Below are positions 1 through 6,310 of a stretch of 14,371 nt of DNA, in pieces (positions within the stretch are counted from its first letter, which is position 1; each line of letters starts with the position of its first letter). The notes beneath the pieces were generated by a model, which was given only the letters and a program-made list of their open reading frames with translations, ran no database searches and was not told the origin of the DNA. Origin of the DNA: CAYGTO01 sp964352815 (lineage in GTDB: Bacteria; Pseudomonadota; Alphaproteobacteria; Rickettsiales; UBA3002). Both the position numbers and the translations under genes were made by a program. Location: contig CAYGTO010000018.1 of the NCBI GenBank assembly GCA_964352815.1, positions 1 to 14,371 of the forward strand. Reading direction: 5' to 3'.

Positions 1-60
1 TTGCATGTGTTAGGCCTGCCGCCAGCGTTCGTTCTGAGCCAGGATCAAACTCTCATGTTT
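1..60 (-). rRNA. rrs: 16S ribosomal RNA, 5' end only (partial)
   Basis: Read on the minus strand, positions 53 down to 34 give AGAGTTTGATCCTGGCTCAG, the universal 27F site near the start of 16S rRNA. It continues as AACGAACGCTGGCGGC and then AGGCCTAACACATGCAA, which is the alphaproteobacterial form. By analogy with E. coli, where about seven bases precede AGAGTTTG, the mature 5' end is near position 60. The rest of the gene runs off the left edge of the window. The rrn operon is therefore transcribed leftward, in the same direction as the prepilin genes upstream of it. Confidence 0.96.
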
Positions 61-245
61 TGAGAATTTGCCCATTCCAATCGGAATGGTAAATTTCTTG
101 AACCCACACGAACTCACATCACGATACTGCTTACCTCAAGAGGATTTACGGTCAGTATCTTCTGTTATTCATGGAATATTACTGGCAATTGTTCAGTAGA
201 ACTTCAAAGAAGTTCCACCGCACAAAGCTTTATTATGTAACATGT
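61..245 (-). promoter_or_regulatory. rRNA operon leader with three hairpins
   Basis: This stretch lies between the putative rrn promoter and the 16S 5' end and has no coding potential. It holds three inverted repeats that would fold in the pre-rRNA. CCATTCC/GGAATGG has arms at 72-78 and 83-89, just upstream of 16S. GATACTG/CAGTATC has arms at 123-129 and 163-169, with a nested CCTC/GAGG. GAACTTC/GAAGTTC has arms at 199-205 and 209-215. On the minus strand the last one contains CTTCTTTGAAG, which loosely resembles a boxA antitermination element (TGCTCTTTAACA in E. coli). A role in RNase III processing or antitermination is inferred from position only. Confidence 0.6.
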
Positions 246-274
246 ATTATCAAACATCAGCCCATGGGGACCAA
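246..274 (-). promoter_or_regulatory. Putative rrn promoter
   Basis: On the minus strand there is TTGGTC (269-274 on the plus strand) as a -35 element, exactly 17 bp, then GATAAT (246-251) as a -10 element. Transcription would start near 239 and give a leader of about 180 nt before 16S. The -35 is imperfect, as is common for regulated rrn promoters. A perfect TTGACA on the minus strand at 353-358 could belong to a second, more distal promoter, but no good -10 lies 16-18 bp from it. Confidence 0.45.
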
Positions 275-499
275 TGCTTGATTGAGTCACAGGATGTGTG
301 ATCGTGCGATAATTATCGTACGCCGCACTCCTGTGCTAAAATGCTATTCACTTGTCAATCTGCAGCTTCGAAAATAAAGGTAAAAAACCACTCGAAATGC
401 GCACGCGAACTCATGCGTGGAAGGTGGGTATAGAATAGGAAACCTATGGCGTCAACCGCAAAAATGCATTTTTTATAAGAATAATCATTGGGTGTGGAT
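275..499. other. Non-coding gap between prepilin gene and rrn promoter
   Basis: I see no gene here on either strand. The stretch holds a minus-strand TTGACA at 353-358, a short palindrome CGATAATTATCG at 307-318, and a 14-bp palindrome at 460-473 (AAAAA-TGCA-TTTTT). The last could form a weak AT-only hairpin after the prepilin gene, but it lacks the GC-rich stem of an intrinsic terminator. It is therefore unclear whether prepilin transcription reads into the rRNA operon. Confidence 0.5.
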
Positions 500-1360
500 T
501 TAATTAATTTTAAACACCAAGCTACAACGAATATCATCGGCTTGCAGGTCGTAGTCTGCTGTGTCTTCATCATCACCAGTCACACATTCTCGCCCTGCCC
601 CATTATCAATAAAGCCAGACGATTGTATAGGGGATTGCACCTTACCATAGCCAGGCACACTGTCATCATTTTTCCCATCAATGCTCCACGCCTCATCCGT
701 AGTAAGTACGGGGAAAAGTGATGGGAAATCAGAACTTGCCCCTATGGCTCCCACTTGTCCAAGCATTAAAATATTACCTTCAATGGTTCCATATAAATGG
801 GTGGCTGCGTTTCCACCGGCCGGGTTCGTGATCGCATCAGCATAGAACACCCCTTTAATATCAGAGCTCGGCACATTAGTATTTGCTTCGGGCCGATAGT
901 AATCGGCTCCACCTCCCGCAAAAGTACCCGTATAGACCCCTTCAATCATGCCCGAATTGGAAAGATGCTCCCAGAACATGAAGCCCTCGACCTGATCATC
1001 CGCCAACCCGCCAGCCCCCAGCGTGGCTGGATCATGCATCCATGAGGTCACATACCCATTCGCATCCCCATTACAGGTTGAAAGGGCTGCTCCCGCGTTA
1101 CGGTTACAGTTCGTCGCATTCGCTTCACCCCAATAATCCGTGGCATTTGGCATGTCGCCCGGCAGCGCTGAATAGCGATCTTCAAAATTACGAACCGCCA
1201 CAACGTAACTCTCTACCTGTTTAATCGTAGTCTTAAGACGGGCGGAGCGAATCAAATCCTGCCCTGCCAAGACACCACCAACGATCAAACCGATGACAGC
1301 CAGAACAATCGCAAGTTCAACTAAACTAAAGCCATACGTCGTGCGTTTATACGTGTTCAT
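500..1360 (-). CDS. Prepilin-like protein (type II secretion/type IV pilus pseudopilin), copy 1
   Basis: The 286-residue product begins with a short basic leader (MNTYKRTTYG). The prepilin peptidase site follows, with cleavage after Gly10 before FSLVELA, Glu at +5 of the mature protein, and a hydrophobic helix to about residue 33. The globular part has PGDM at 67-70, a CNGDANGY segment at 96-103 and Cys259/Cys279 near the C terminus, which may form the D-region disulfide. It is a clear paralog of the upstream gene. Both share PGDM-x2-AT-x-YWG, F-W-x-HL-x-N and an SID-x-K-x-DDS motif. An ATG at 1372 overlaps the upstream stop (TAATG). I prefer ATG 1360 because AGG sits five bases before it and the leader has normal length. 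The product should be processed at the inner membrane into a fibre or pseudopilus subunit. Whether it is a major or minor pilin cannot be told. Confidence 0.85.
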   Translation of the reverse strand: MNTYKRTTYGFSLVELAIVLAVIGLIVGGVLAGQDLIRSARLKTTIKQVESYVVAVRNFEDRYSALPGDMPNATDYWGEANATNCNRNAGAALSTCNGDANGYVTSWMHDPATLGAGGLADDQVEGFMFWEHLSNSGMIEGVYTGTFAGGGADYYRPEANTNVPSSDIKGVFYADAITNPAGGNAATHLYGTIEGNILMLGQVGAIGASSDFPSLFPVLTTDEAWSIDGKNDDSVPGYGKVQSPIQSSGFIDNGAGRECVTGDDEDTADYDLQADDIRCSLVFKIN

Positions 1361-1371
1361 AAGCACCTGCA

Positions 1372-2157
1372 TTAGTGAGTAATATTTCTAAATATAAGTA
1401 CACACGCAATGGAATCGTCAATCAGAGTATAGCTTACCGTGAAGTCCGTCTCATCTGCAGCGTCAGTGCACGTATCCCAGCGGCCAGCAACAATAATCCC
1501 CCGCGCAGACAGACTATCATCGTATTTTTCATCAATGGACTTCATCTCATTTGGCCTAAAAATAACATCATCAGCTGGCCCCCATGGGTACGCGGAGCCA
1601 AGCGTCATGGCATTACCGTAATCGAGCGCATAGTATGCAGCATCACCTGCAAACGTACCAGCGCCTCCAACTCTTACTCCCCATGCTGAGCCTTGAAGAG
1701 GTCCCGAAGGAGCATTAACCCCACCAACGATCTCATAAGGACGCCCAGCGTTAACCATTGCCCCAGAGTATGTCCCGTTGATAAAGTCTGCATTGGCCAG
1801 GTGTTGCCAAAAGGTATGGCGCTCTCTATCTGTATCAATGTAGCCATTATTATCACCATTACATGTTGTTTCACGAAGGACGACACTGCTGCTAGTAGGG
1901 CACGTATCCGTTCCCCAATAGGTCGTTGCGTCTGCCATATCACCAGGTATCTGCTGATACTTATTTTGAAATCGTTTTACCGCGTCAATATAACCGAAGG
2001 TATCCGCCATCGCGACTTTGATCTTAGCCGTGCGCGACATATCGCCCGCAATCACAATCCCACCCGCGATGATTGAGACAATCAGAATGACCACCGCCAA
2101 TTCGACTAAGGTAAACGCATTACGGTGCGCATGCGCGACATAGGTACGAGGATTCAT
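1372..2157 (-). CDS. Prepilin-like protein (type II secretion/type IV pilus pseudopilin), copy 2
   Basis: The product has 261 residues. A 14-residue leader ends RNA, then FTLVELAVVILIVSII forms the class III signal, with Glu at mature +5 (Glu19). The residue before the cut is Ala14 rather than the usual Gly, a variant that prepilin peptidases tolerate. The globular part carries PGDM (71-74), CNGDNNGY (99-106), SIDEKYDDS (207-215) and Cys230/Cys252 near the C terminus, matching its downstream paralog. The stop overlaps a possible start of the next gene (TAATG), so the two are translationally linked and probably form a pair in one structure. The longer start at 2172 is unlikely because GGGAGG, four bases before ATG 2157, is the Shine-Dalgarno and would lie inside that extension. 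No other pilus or secretion genes are visible in the window. Confidence 0.86.
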   Translation of the reverse strand: MNPRTYVAHAHRNAFTLVELAVVILIVSIIAGGIVIAGDMSRTAKIKVAMADTFGYIDAVKRFQNKYQQIPGDMADATTYWGTDTCPTSSSVVLRETTCNGDNNGYIDTDRERHTFWQHLANADFINGTYSGAMVNAGRPYEIVGGVNAPSGPLQGSAWGVRVGGAGTFAGDAAYYALDYGNAMTLGSAYPWGPADDVIFRPNEMKSIDEKYDDSLSARGIIVAGRWDTCTDAADETDFTVSYTLIDDSIACVLIFRNITH

Positions 2158-2227
2158 TATGCCTCCCAACATTAATGATCTATAGAATACAATATTTTAG
2201 GAAGAGCGGAAAGGAAGAATCGCGTCT

Positions 2228-2812
2228 TTACACAGAGAGCGAGGCTGGCTCAGATTCAGCAATGGCTTGCGCATGAGACCCTTTGCGCGCGCCCACGACA
2301 TCAACCCAGCGCCGACCATCGCTGCGGTCTTGGGTTTCGGCTTCTTTCGTTGGAGCTTCACACCCCTCTGTTTTACAGATTTCCTGAGCAATCTCTTTTG
2401 CCGTCGTTTTCGCATTAATGACCGATGTTTCAAAGTTTTTAGTGTCGGCTAAAACTTGTGCTTTCTGCGAAGCCCAAAACCCTACGCCTATCACTGCTGC
2501 TAACGCTGCTCCTGCAGCGATGGCAGGACCAGCCGCACCAAATAGTGCAACGGCTGCCGTCTCAGCAAATGGGGCAACAGCAGCTCCTAAAAGCCCCAAT
2601 AATGGCAGCGTCGCAAACCACAGATAGCGTGACATGTTGCCAAAGAAATTGGCCTTCTTTCCTAATGTTTCGATATCACGACGCTGCGCTATGAGCGATT
2701 CATCACCATCGACCACACTATGCTTCGGCGCATCATACCATAGTTGGAATTGTGGCTTATACCAGCCCATCCGTGGCGTCGCGCTTGCGTTCTGTTCTAA
2801 GTTTTCTGCCAT
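2228..2812 (-). CDS. Putative membrane protein with two hydrophobic segments, unknown function
   Basis: I do not recognise this 194-residue protein. A soluble, charged N terminus (1-60) is followed by a hydrophobic helix at about 63-82 (YLWFATLPLLGLLGAAVAP). A long Ala/Gly-rich hydrophobic stretch follows at about 86-114 (AAVALFGAAGPAIAAGAALA). Together they suggest a helical hairpin in the inner membrane. The C-terminal region is soluble, with Cys146 and Cys151 and a RSDGRRWVDVVGARKGSH segment at 163-180. No signal peptide is seen. No good Shine-Dalgarno precedes ATG 2812, although a consensus -10 lies about 27 bp upstream. The Ala/Gly-rich helix pair resembles glycine-zipper-type membrane segments, but this is only a compositional likeness. 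It is followed after 70 bp by the prepilin pair on the same strand, so co-transcription is possible. Confidence 0.7.
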   Translation of the reverse strand: MAENLEQNASATPRMGWYKPQFQLWYDAPKHSVVDGDESLIAQRRDIETLGKKANFFGNMSRYLWFATLPLLGLLGAAVAPFAETAAVALFGAAGPAIAAGAALAAVIGVGFWASQKAQVLADTKNFETSVINAKTTAKEIAQEICKTEGCEAPTKEAETQDRSDGRRWVDVVGARKGSHAQAIAESEPASLSV

Positions 2813-2838
2813 ATCATCATTACAATTTGCTACTCTCT

Positions 2839-2844
2839 ATTATA
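2839..2844 (-). promoter_or_regulatory. Putative -10 element for the membrane-protein gene
   Basis: On the minus strand this is a perfect TATAAT in the context CGTTATAATAG, about 27 bases upstream of the start codon at 2812. No convincing -35 lies 16-18 bp further up, where the sequence is ACATTC-like. The element is plausible from its quality and position but incomplete. Confidence 0.4.
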
Positions 2845-2902
2845 ACGAAGAGATGGACTAGGAATGTGACAGTTTTATGAAATTGGAAGGAAGATGAGGC
2901 GC

Positions 2903-3451
2903 TTAGCGCATTTCATCAATCGCCGAAAGACATTCCTCTAACGTATTGACAATCTGGAAGTATTTTCGGTTTTCTTCCTTTGCAAAGCCCTTATCGATGA
3001 TGTTGTTCATCAGCGACTCGAGATGATCCCAATAGCCGTTATGATTAACGATCACAATCGGTTTCGTATGCAGCTGAAGCTGTTTCCAGGTCAGAATTTC
3101 GAACAGCTCGTCCAGCGTTCCAAATCCGCCCGGAAGCACGATAAACACGTCAGATTTCTTATACATCAGCTCTTTACGCGTATGCATTGAGTCAACAATG
3201 ATGATCTCATTCAGCGATTGGTGCTCTTTTTCAATATAACGCAAACTCTCAGGGAATACGCCGGTCACCCAGGCCTTTTCCTCTAACATGCTGTTCGCCA
3301 CTGCGCCCATTAAGCCGCAATCTCCGCCGCCATAGACAAGCGCTAGCTCACGTGAAGCCATCTCTTTCCCTAGATTCCGGGCAAGTTCGAGATGATCTTC
3401 AGGCACCGCATTTTGCGCCCCACAAAACACACAGACAGAGCGAATGGTCAC
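2903..3451 (-). CDS. LOG family protein (cytokinin riboside 5'-monophosphate phosphoribohydrolase-type)
   Basis: This 182-residue protein has the normal length and motif order of the TIGR00730/LOG family. A Rossmann-like start VCVFCGAQ (6-13) is followed by GGGDCGLMG (41-49), then MHTRK (89-93), then the hallmark PGGFGTLDE (107-115) with Glu115. Characterised members hydrolyse nucleoside 5'-monophosphates, releasing a free base and ribose 5-phosphate. In plants and some bacteria the substrate is a cytokinin nucleotide, while in most bacteria the true substrate is unsettled. It is cytosolic, with no signal or membrane segments. The start is GTG at 3451, preceded by AGAGG at five bases. An overlapping out-of-frame ATG is followed at once by TGA and cannot be used. 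The gene probably has its own promoter in the 81-bp gap upstream. Confidence 0.93.
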   Translation of the reverse strand: MTIRSVCVFCGAQNAVPEDHLELARNLGKEMASRELALVYGGGDCGLMGAVANSMLEEKAWVTGVFPESLRYIEKEHQSLNEIIIVDSMHTRKELMYKKSDVFIVLPGGFGTLDELFEILTWKQLQLHTKPIVIVNHNGYWDHLESLMNNIIDKGFAKEENRKYFQIVNTLEECLSAIDEMR

Positions 3452-3495
3452 ATTAACCTCTTGATTTGTTATTGTTTAATTGTAAACAGCCCTGC

Positions 3496-3523
3496 CTTAT
3501 ATCTGGCTTTCATGAAGAAGCAA
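3496..3523 (-). promoter_or_regulatory. Putative promoter of the LOG-family gene
   Basis: On the minus strand TTGCTT (3518-3523) is followed by 16 bp and TATAAG (3496-3501). Transcription would start near 3489, about 38 nt before the GTG start at 3451. The -10 matches five of six consensus bases and the -35 three of six. Confidence 0.4.
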
Positions 3524-3532
3524 ACCCTTTTC

Positions 3533-4711
3533 TTATTCACCTTCACCGCTGCGATATTCGGACATTTCATATTTCTTTTTTGAGCGATCACCCAAAAATT
3601 GCGTCAGCGAGGCATAGGTTTTAAAGGAAAGAATCGCCGTCACGAAATGAATCAGTAGCAACAAAATCGAGCCGCCAATAATAAAGCTCACCTCATGAGA
3701 TTCCAGCGCCTTGAGCCGCGCATCTCCTGCCATATAGCCAATAATCGTTGCGATCGCCGCCACCACAAAGAACAGCGCAATCGAGGAATATTTATAGATG
3801 CCGCTATATTCATGGATGGTTTCCGCAAGGTCGCCTTCAATCCGCTTCAGCTCATCCATTTCCTTGCGGTCTCGTTCCAAACGCTCTCGTGAGACCTGCT
3901 GCGCCGATTCGCGCGCTTTCAGATTCCGCTCAAGCAGCTCAAGCGATTCACGCTTTTCATCCAGCTGCTGATGTTCAAGCACCTGCGAGGCGGTGATATA
4001 CACCATCTCAAATTCTTTACTCTGCGCAATGTTCGCATCACGCAGGAACACGCCTTCAAACGTCGCGCCGCGACACTGCGCCTCGGTGAAGTCCGCCCCC
4101 GTCACATTCACACCATTCATATTGCTCTCACGGATATCTGCGCCATAAAACTGCACATCACGCAAATCACAATTCGCAAAGCTACTGCCGCGAAGGTTGG
4201 CTTTCGTCATGTTCGCTTGGTGAATCAAACATTCGTCAAAGAACGCCTCGCGCGCCACCATCGCTTCACAGTTCGCGTGATGCATCGAAGAACGCATCAC
4301 ATTCGCGCCCGTCAGGTTCGCTTTCACTAAGGTCGCCCCTTCCGCGTTAATCCCGCGCATACTTGCACGCGAAAACACCGCGCTGGTCATATCCACCTCG
4401 CGCAAATTCGCTTCATCCAGCATGGCCTCAGAAAAATCGACGCTTGCGAGAGAAACATGAGTGAAATCGACCCCCGCCACATTCACTTCGCGCAGATTCG
4501 CCTGGCTCATAATCACATCGCGAAATTCGATCTTACGCAAATCATAGCCGCGCAAATTCGCGCGCTTGCCATCTTGTCCACCAGAGTTCAGCCATTGCTC
4601 ATGAAAATGCATCGCCTCAACAAAGTCTTCTTGCGACAGTGTAGGCATCTGCGGTCCTTGCGACGCCTGAATTGCCTCTTCTTCCGCGCGGTAACGTTCT
4701 AACACATCCAT
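3533..4711 (-). CDS. Pentapeptide-repeat protein with coiled coil and C-terminal two-helix membrane tail
   Basis: The product has 392 residues from ATG 4711. Residues 51-235 are pentapeptide repeats of the A(N/D)LXX type (for example ANLRG, ADIRE, ADFTE, ANMTK), about 35 repeats that should fold as a right-handed quadrilateral beta-helix. Residues about 250-300 are highly charged and heptad-like (a coiled coil). Two hydrophobic helices follow at about 309-327 and 342-363, then a charged tail. The repeat domain is thus probably held at the inner membrane on a coiled-coil stalk, on the cytoplasmic side since there is no signal peptide. The frame extends to a TTG at 4801, but that extension has no Shine-Dalgarno and covers a plausible promoter, so I chose the inner ATG. 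Function is unknown. Qnr-like gyrase protection is not implied, because those proteins lack membrane tails. Confidence 0.85.
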   Translation of the reverse strand: MDVLERYRAEEEAIQASQGPQMPTLSQEDFVEAMHFHEQWLNSGGQDGKRANLRGYDLRKIEFRDVIMSQANLREVNVAGVDFTHVSLASVDFSEAMLDEANLREVDMTSAVFSRASMRGINAEGATLVKANLTGANVMRSSMHHANCEAMVAREAFFDECLIHQANMTKANLRGSSFANCDLRDVQFYGADIRESNMNGVNVTGADFTEAQCRGATFEGVFLRDANIAQSKEFEMVYITASQVLEHQQLDEKRESLELLERNLKARESAQQVSRERLERDRKEMDELKRIEGDLAETIHEYSGIYKYSSIALFFVVAAIATIIGYMAGDARLKALESHEVSFIIGGSILLLLIHFVTAILSFKTYASLTQFLGDRSKKKYEMSEYRSGEGE

Positions 4712-4737
4712 GAAATTCAGCTCATTAGGGGTTGATT

Positions 4738-4750
4738 CTTCGCTGCGAAG
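4738..4750. repeat. 13-bp palindrome in the divergent promoter region
   Basis: CTTCGC-T-GCGAAG is a perfect 6-1-6 inverted repeat. It lies between the divergent pentapeptide and radC genes and overlaps the predicted transcription start (about 4745) of the pentapeptide gene. It may be an operator, but short palindromes also occur by chance. Confidence 0.35.
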
Positions 4751-4751
4751 T

Positions 4752-4779
4752 AGCATACACAAGAGAGAGGGCGCTTCAA
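4752..4779 (-). promoter_or_regulatory. Putative promoter of the pentapeptide-repeat gene
   Basis: On the minus strand TTGAAG (4774-4779) is followed by 16 bp and TATGCT (4752-4757). Transcription would start near 4745, about 35 nt before ATG 4711. This position supports ATG 4711 over the TTG at 4801, which would lie upstream of the promoter. Confidence 0.4.
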
Positions 4780-4810
4780 CCACTTTTACAGCGCCATACA
4801 AAGGCTAATT

Positions 4811-5536
4811 ATGGATGATGCCACGCTTTTAGAGACTGAAACGAAAGACGCACCGGCGTCTGATAGCCCGCATTACCATGGCCACAGAGCACGGCTTCGT
4901 GAGCGCTTCATGCAAAGCGATGGGGCGCAGTTTCCGGATTATGAGTTACTCGAGCTCATCCTTTTCGCTGCCAAGCCGCGCGGCGATGTCAAACCCCTGG
5001 CGAAAGCGCTGCTGAAACAATGTGGTAGCTTTGCTGGCGTCATTCACGCAAGCGAGGGAACGCTTCTTGCCGTTCCTGGGAGCGGCCCCGCAGTTGTCTC
5101 AACCCTCAAAACCATTAAAGCATCGGCCGAGCGCCTGCTAAAAGAAGAAGTCAAAGAACAGCCGGTACTACAATCTTGGCAAGCGCTGCTCGATTATTGC
5201 CGGATCGCCATGGGCAGCGAGAAGGTGGAGCAATTCCGCATTCTCTTTCTCGATCATAAGAACAAACTCATTGCCGATGAGGTCCAGCAGCGGGGGACCA
5301 TCAACCACACGCCGGTCTATCCAAGAGAAGTGATCAAGCGCGCGTTAGAACTCGGCGCGGCAGCCATTATCTTATCTCACAACCATCCGAGCGGTGACCC
5401 CCACCCTTCTGAAGCCGATGTTGAAATGACGCTCAAGATTATCGATGCCGCCGAAGCGGTAGGCATCACCGTGCATGACCATCTGATCATTGCCGGAAGC
5501 CAGCATTACTCGTTCAAAAGCTACGGGCTTATTTAG
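4811..5536 (+). CDS. radC: RadC family JAB/MPN-domain protein
   Basis: The 241-residue product has the usual RadC architecture. An N-terminal helix-hairpin-helix-like region (about 20-110, with FPDYELLELILF and VPGSGPAVV) is followed by a C-terminal JAB/MPN+ domain (about 118-240). The JAMM metal-binding signature is intact: His190, His192, Ser200 and Asp203 in HNHPSGDPHPSEAD, with Glu157 in DEVQQRGT as the likely catalytic glutamate. The family was named for a supposed repair role in E. coli, and that assignment was later withdrawn; the true function is uncertain. The start is ATG 4811, with AAAGG six bases upstream. The gene is divergent from the pentapeptide-repeat gene and converges with the redoxin gene, the two stop codons being three bases apart. 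Confidence 0.95.
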   Translation: MDDATLLETETKDAPASDSPHYHGHRARLRERFMQSDGAQFPDYELLELILFAAKPRGDVKPLAKALLKQCGSFAGVIHASEGTLLAVPGSGPAVVSTLKTIKASAERLLKEEVKEQPVLQSWQALLDYCRIAMGSEKVEQFRILFLDHKNKLIADEVQQRGTINHTPVYPREVIKRALELGAAAIILSHNHPSGDPHPSEADVEMTLKIIDAAEAVGITVHDHLIIAGSQHYSFKSYGLI

Positions 5537-5539
5537 GCC

Positions 5540-6109
5540 CTACTCTTCAATCACCACTTCTTTCAAAAGCGCGGTTTTCACCTGAGTGATTTCCGGGCGC
5601 ACCTTATAGCTTTCTTCCGCAAAACGGTGCGTTACTTTACCCGTATTATCGATCACAAAGATGAACGGGAATGGAATTCCATAAAACGGGCTATCAATCT
5701 GGTAATTCGTGTTCAGCACATTGAACGCTTGTATAATTTCAGAGTCTTTATCATACAGAATCGGCATGGTCACCGAGTGTTTCATCGCAAACGCATTCGA
5801 TTTCTTGGGATCATCATAGGTGATGGTCGCCAGCGTGTAACCAAGCTCTTCAAAACCCGCTTTGGCTTCATCCCATTCTTTCACCTGCTTTTTACAGTAG
5901 CTACACCAGTCGACCGAGCGGTTGAACAGGATGATCAGCCCCTTCTCGCCTTTGAGCGAGTCAAAGCTTACCTCATTGCCGTAAGCATCGACGGTGCTGA
6001 GTTGATGAGGAATCGTTTCACCGACCTTCGTGCCGACCTGATCGAGCTCCATCGCATGAGCGGGAGCAATCATAAATAAAGTGAAAAGGGATAGAATAAA
6101 TGTGCGCAT
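5540..6109 (-). CDS. Secreted peroxiredoxin-like/redoxin-domain thiol protein
   Basis: The 189-residue precursor has a Sec signal peptide (MRTFILSLFTLFMIAPAHA) with a probable cut after Ala19, so it acts in the periplasm. The mature part is a thioredoxin-fold AhpC/TSA-Redoxin domain. The beta-strand GLIILFNRSV leads into the redox motif DWCSYCKKQ, with Cys69 and Cys72. A conserved segment follows with Thr-Met-Pro (TMPILYD), the cis-proline region. The family reduces peroxides or shuttles electrons to protein disulfides. The CxxC pair points to thiol-disulfide exchange or an atypical peroxiredoxin, and the two cannot be told apart here. A strong GGAGG lies five bases before ATG 6109. The gene is alone on the minus strand and converges with radC. 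Confidence 0.9.
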   Translation of the reverse strand: MRTFILSLFTLFMIAPAHAMELDQVGTKVGETIPHQLSTVDAYGNEVSFDSLKGEKGLIILFNRSVDWCSYCKKQVKEWDEAKAGFEELGYTLATITYDDPKKSNAFAMKHSVTMPILYDKDSEIIQAFNVLNTNYQIDSPFYGIPFPFIFVIDNTGKVTHRFAEESYKVRPEITQVKTALLKEVVIEE

Positions 6110-6201
6110 GCATACCTCCGAATAATCATTATTGTCTTAGTTACATACGTAGCGGGCCAGCCCTCCCTGCGCAAGCGCTCATTTGTGGTGAGCTATCGAC
6201 C

Positions 6202-6230
6202 GTGACAAAAGCACCTTTTTCTGCTATAAC
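6202..6230 (+). promoter_or_regulatory. Putative sigma-70-type promoter of the ATPase gene
   Basis: GTGACA (6202-6207) is separated by 17 bp from TATAAC (6225-6230). Each element matches five of six consensus bases at optimal spacing. Transcription would start near 6237 and give a 5' UTR of about 74 nt that contains the hairpin at 6256-6285. Confidence 0.6.
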
Positions 6231-6255
6231 ATTCGAAAAAAGCAGCGTTTTTAGA

Positions 6256-6285
6256 CTTTCTTAACGCATATGTGCGTAAAGTAAG
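6256..6285. repeat. Imperfect inverted repeat in the ATPase gene 5' UTR
   Basis: A left arm CTTTCTTAACGCA (6256-6268) and a right arm TGCGTAAAGTAAG (6273-6285) surround a TATG loop. The 13-bp stem has two mismatches. The repeat lies between the predicted transcription start and the Shine-Dalgarno (GGGAG at about 6301). It could be a repressor operator or an mRNA hairpin, and there is no U-tract to suggest a terminator. Confidence 0.5.
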
Positions 6286-6310
6286 AAAAAACACATGAAA
6301 GGGAGCGGCG

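Noticed and set aside
460..473. An intrinsic terminator after the prepilin gene
   Set aside because: The palindrome is almost entirely A/T with only a GC pair at the centre; there is no GC-rich stem.
355..576. A small minus-strand protein in the rrn upstream region
   Set aside because: It overlaps the end of the prepilin gene in another frame, has no Shine-Dalgarno and has unremarkable composition; treated as chance.
2892..2914. A terminator after the LOG-family gene (GCGC-TTA-GCGC around its stop codon)
   Set aside because: The core stem is only four to five bp and the following sequence is not a T-tract on the minus strand.
4712..4801. A longer N terminus of the pentapeptide-repeat protein from TTG 4801
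   Set aside because: It has no Shine-Dalgarno, the residues look non-coding, and a plausible promoter with start near 4745 lies inside the extension.
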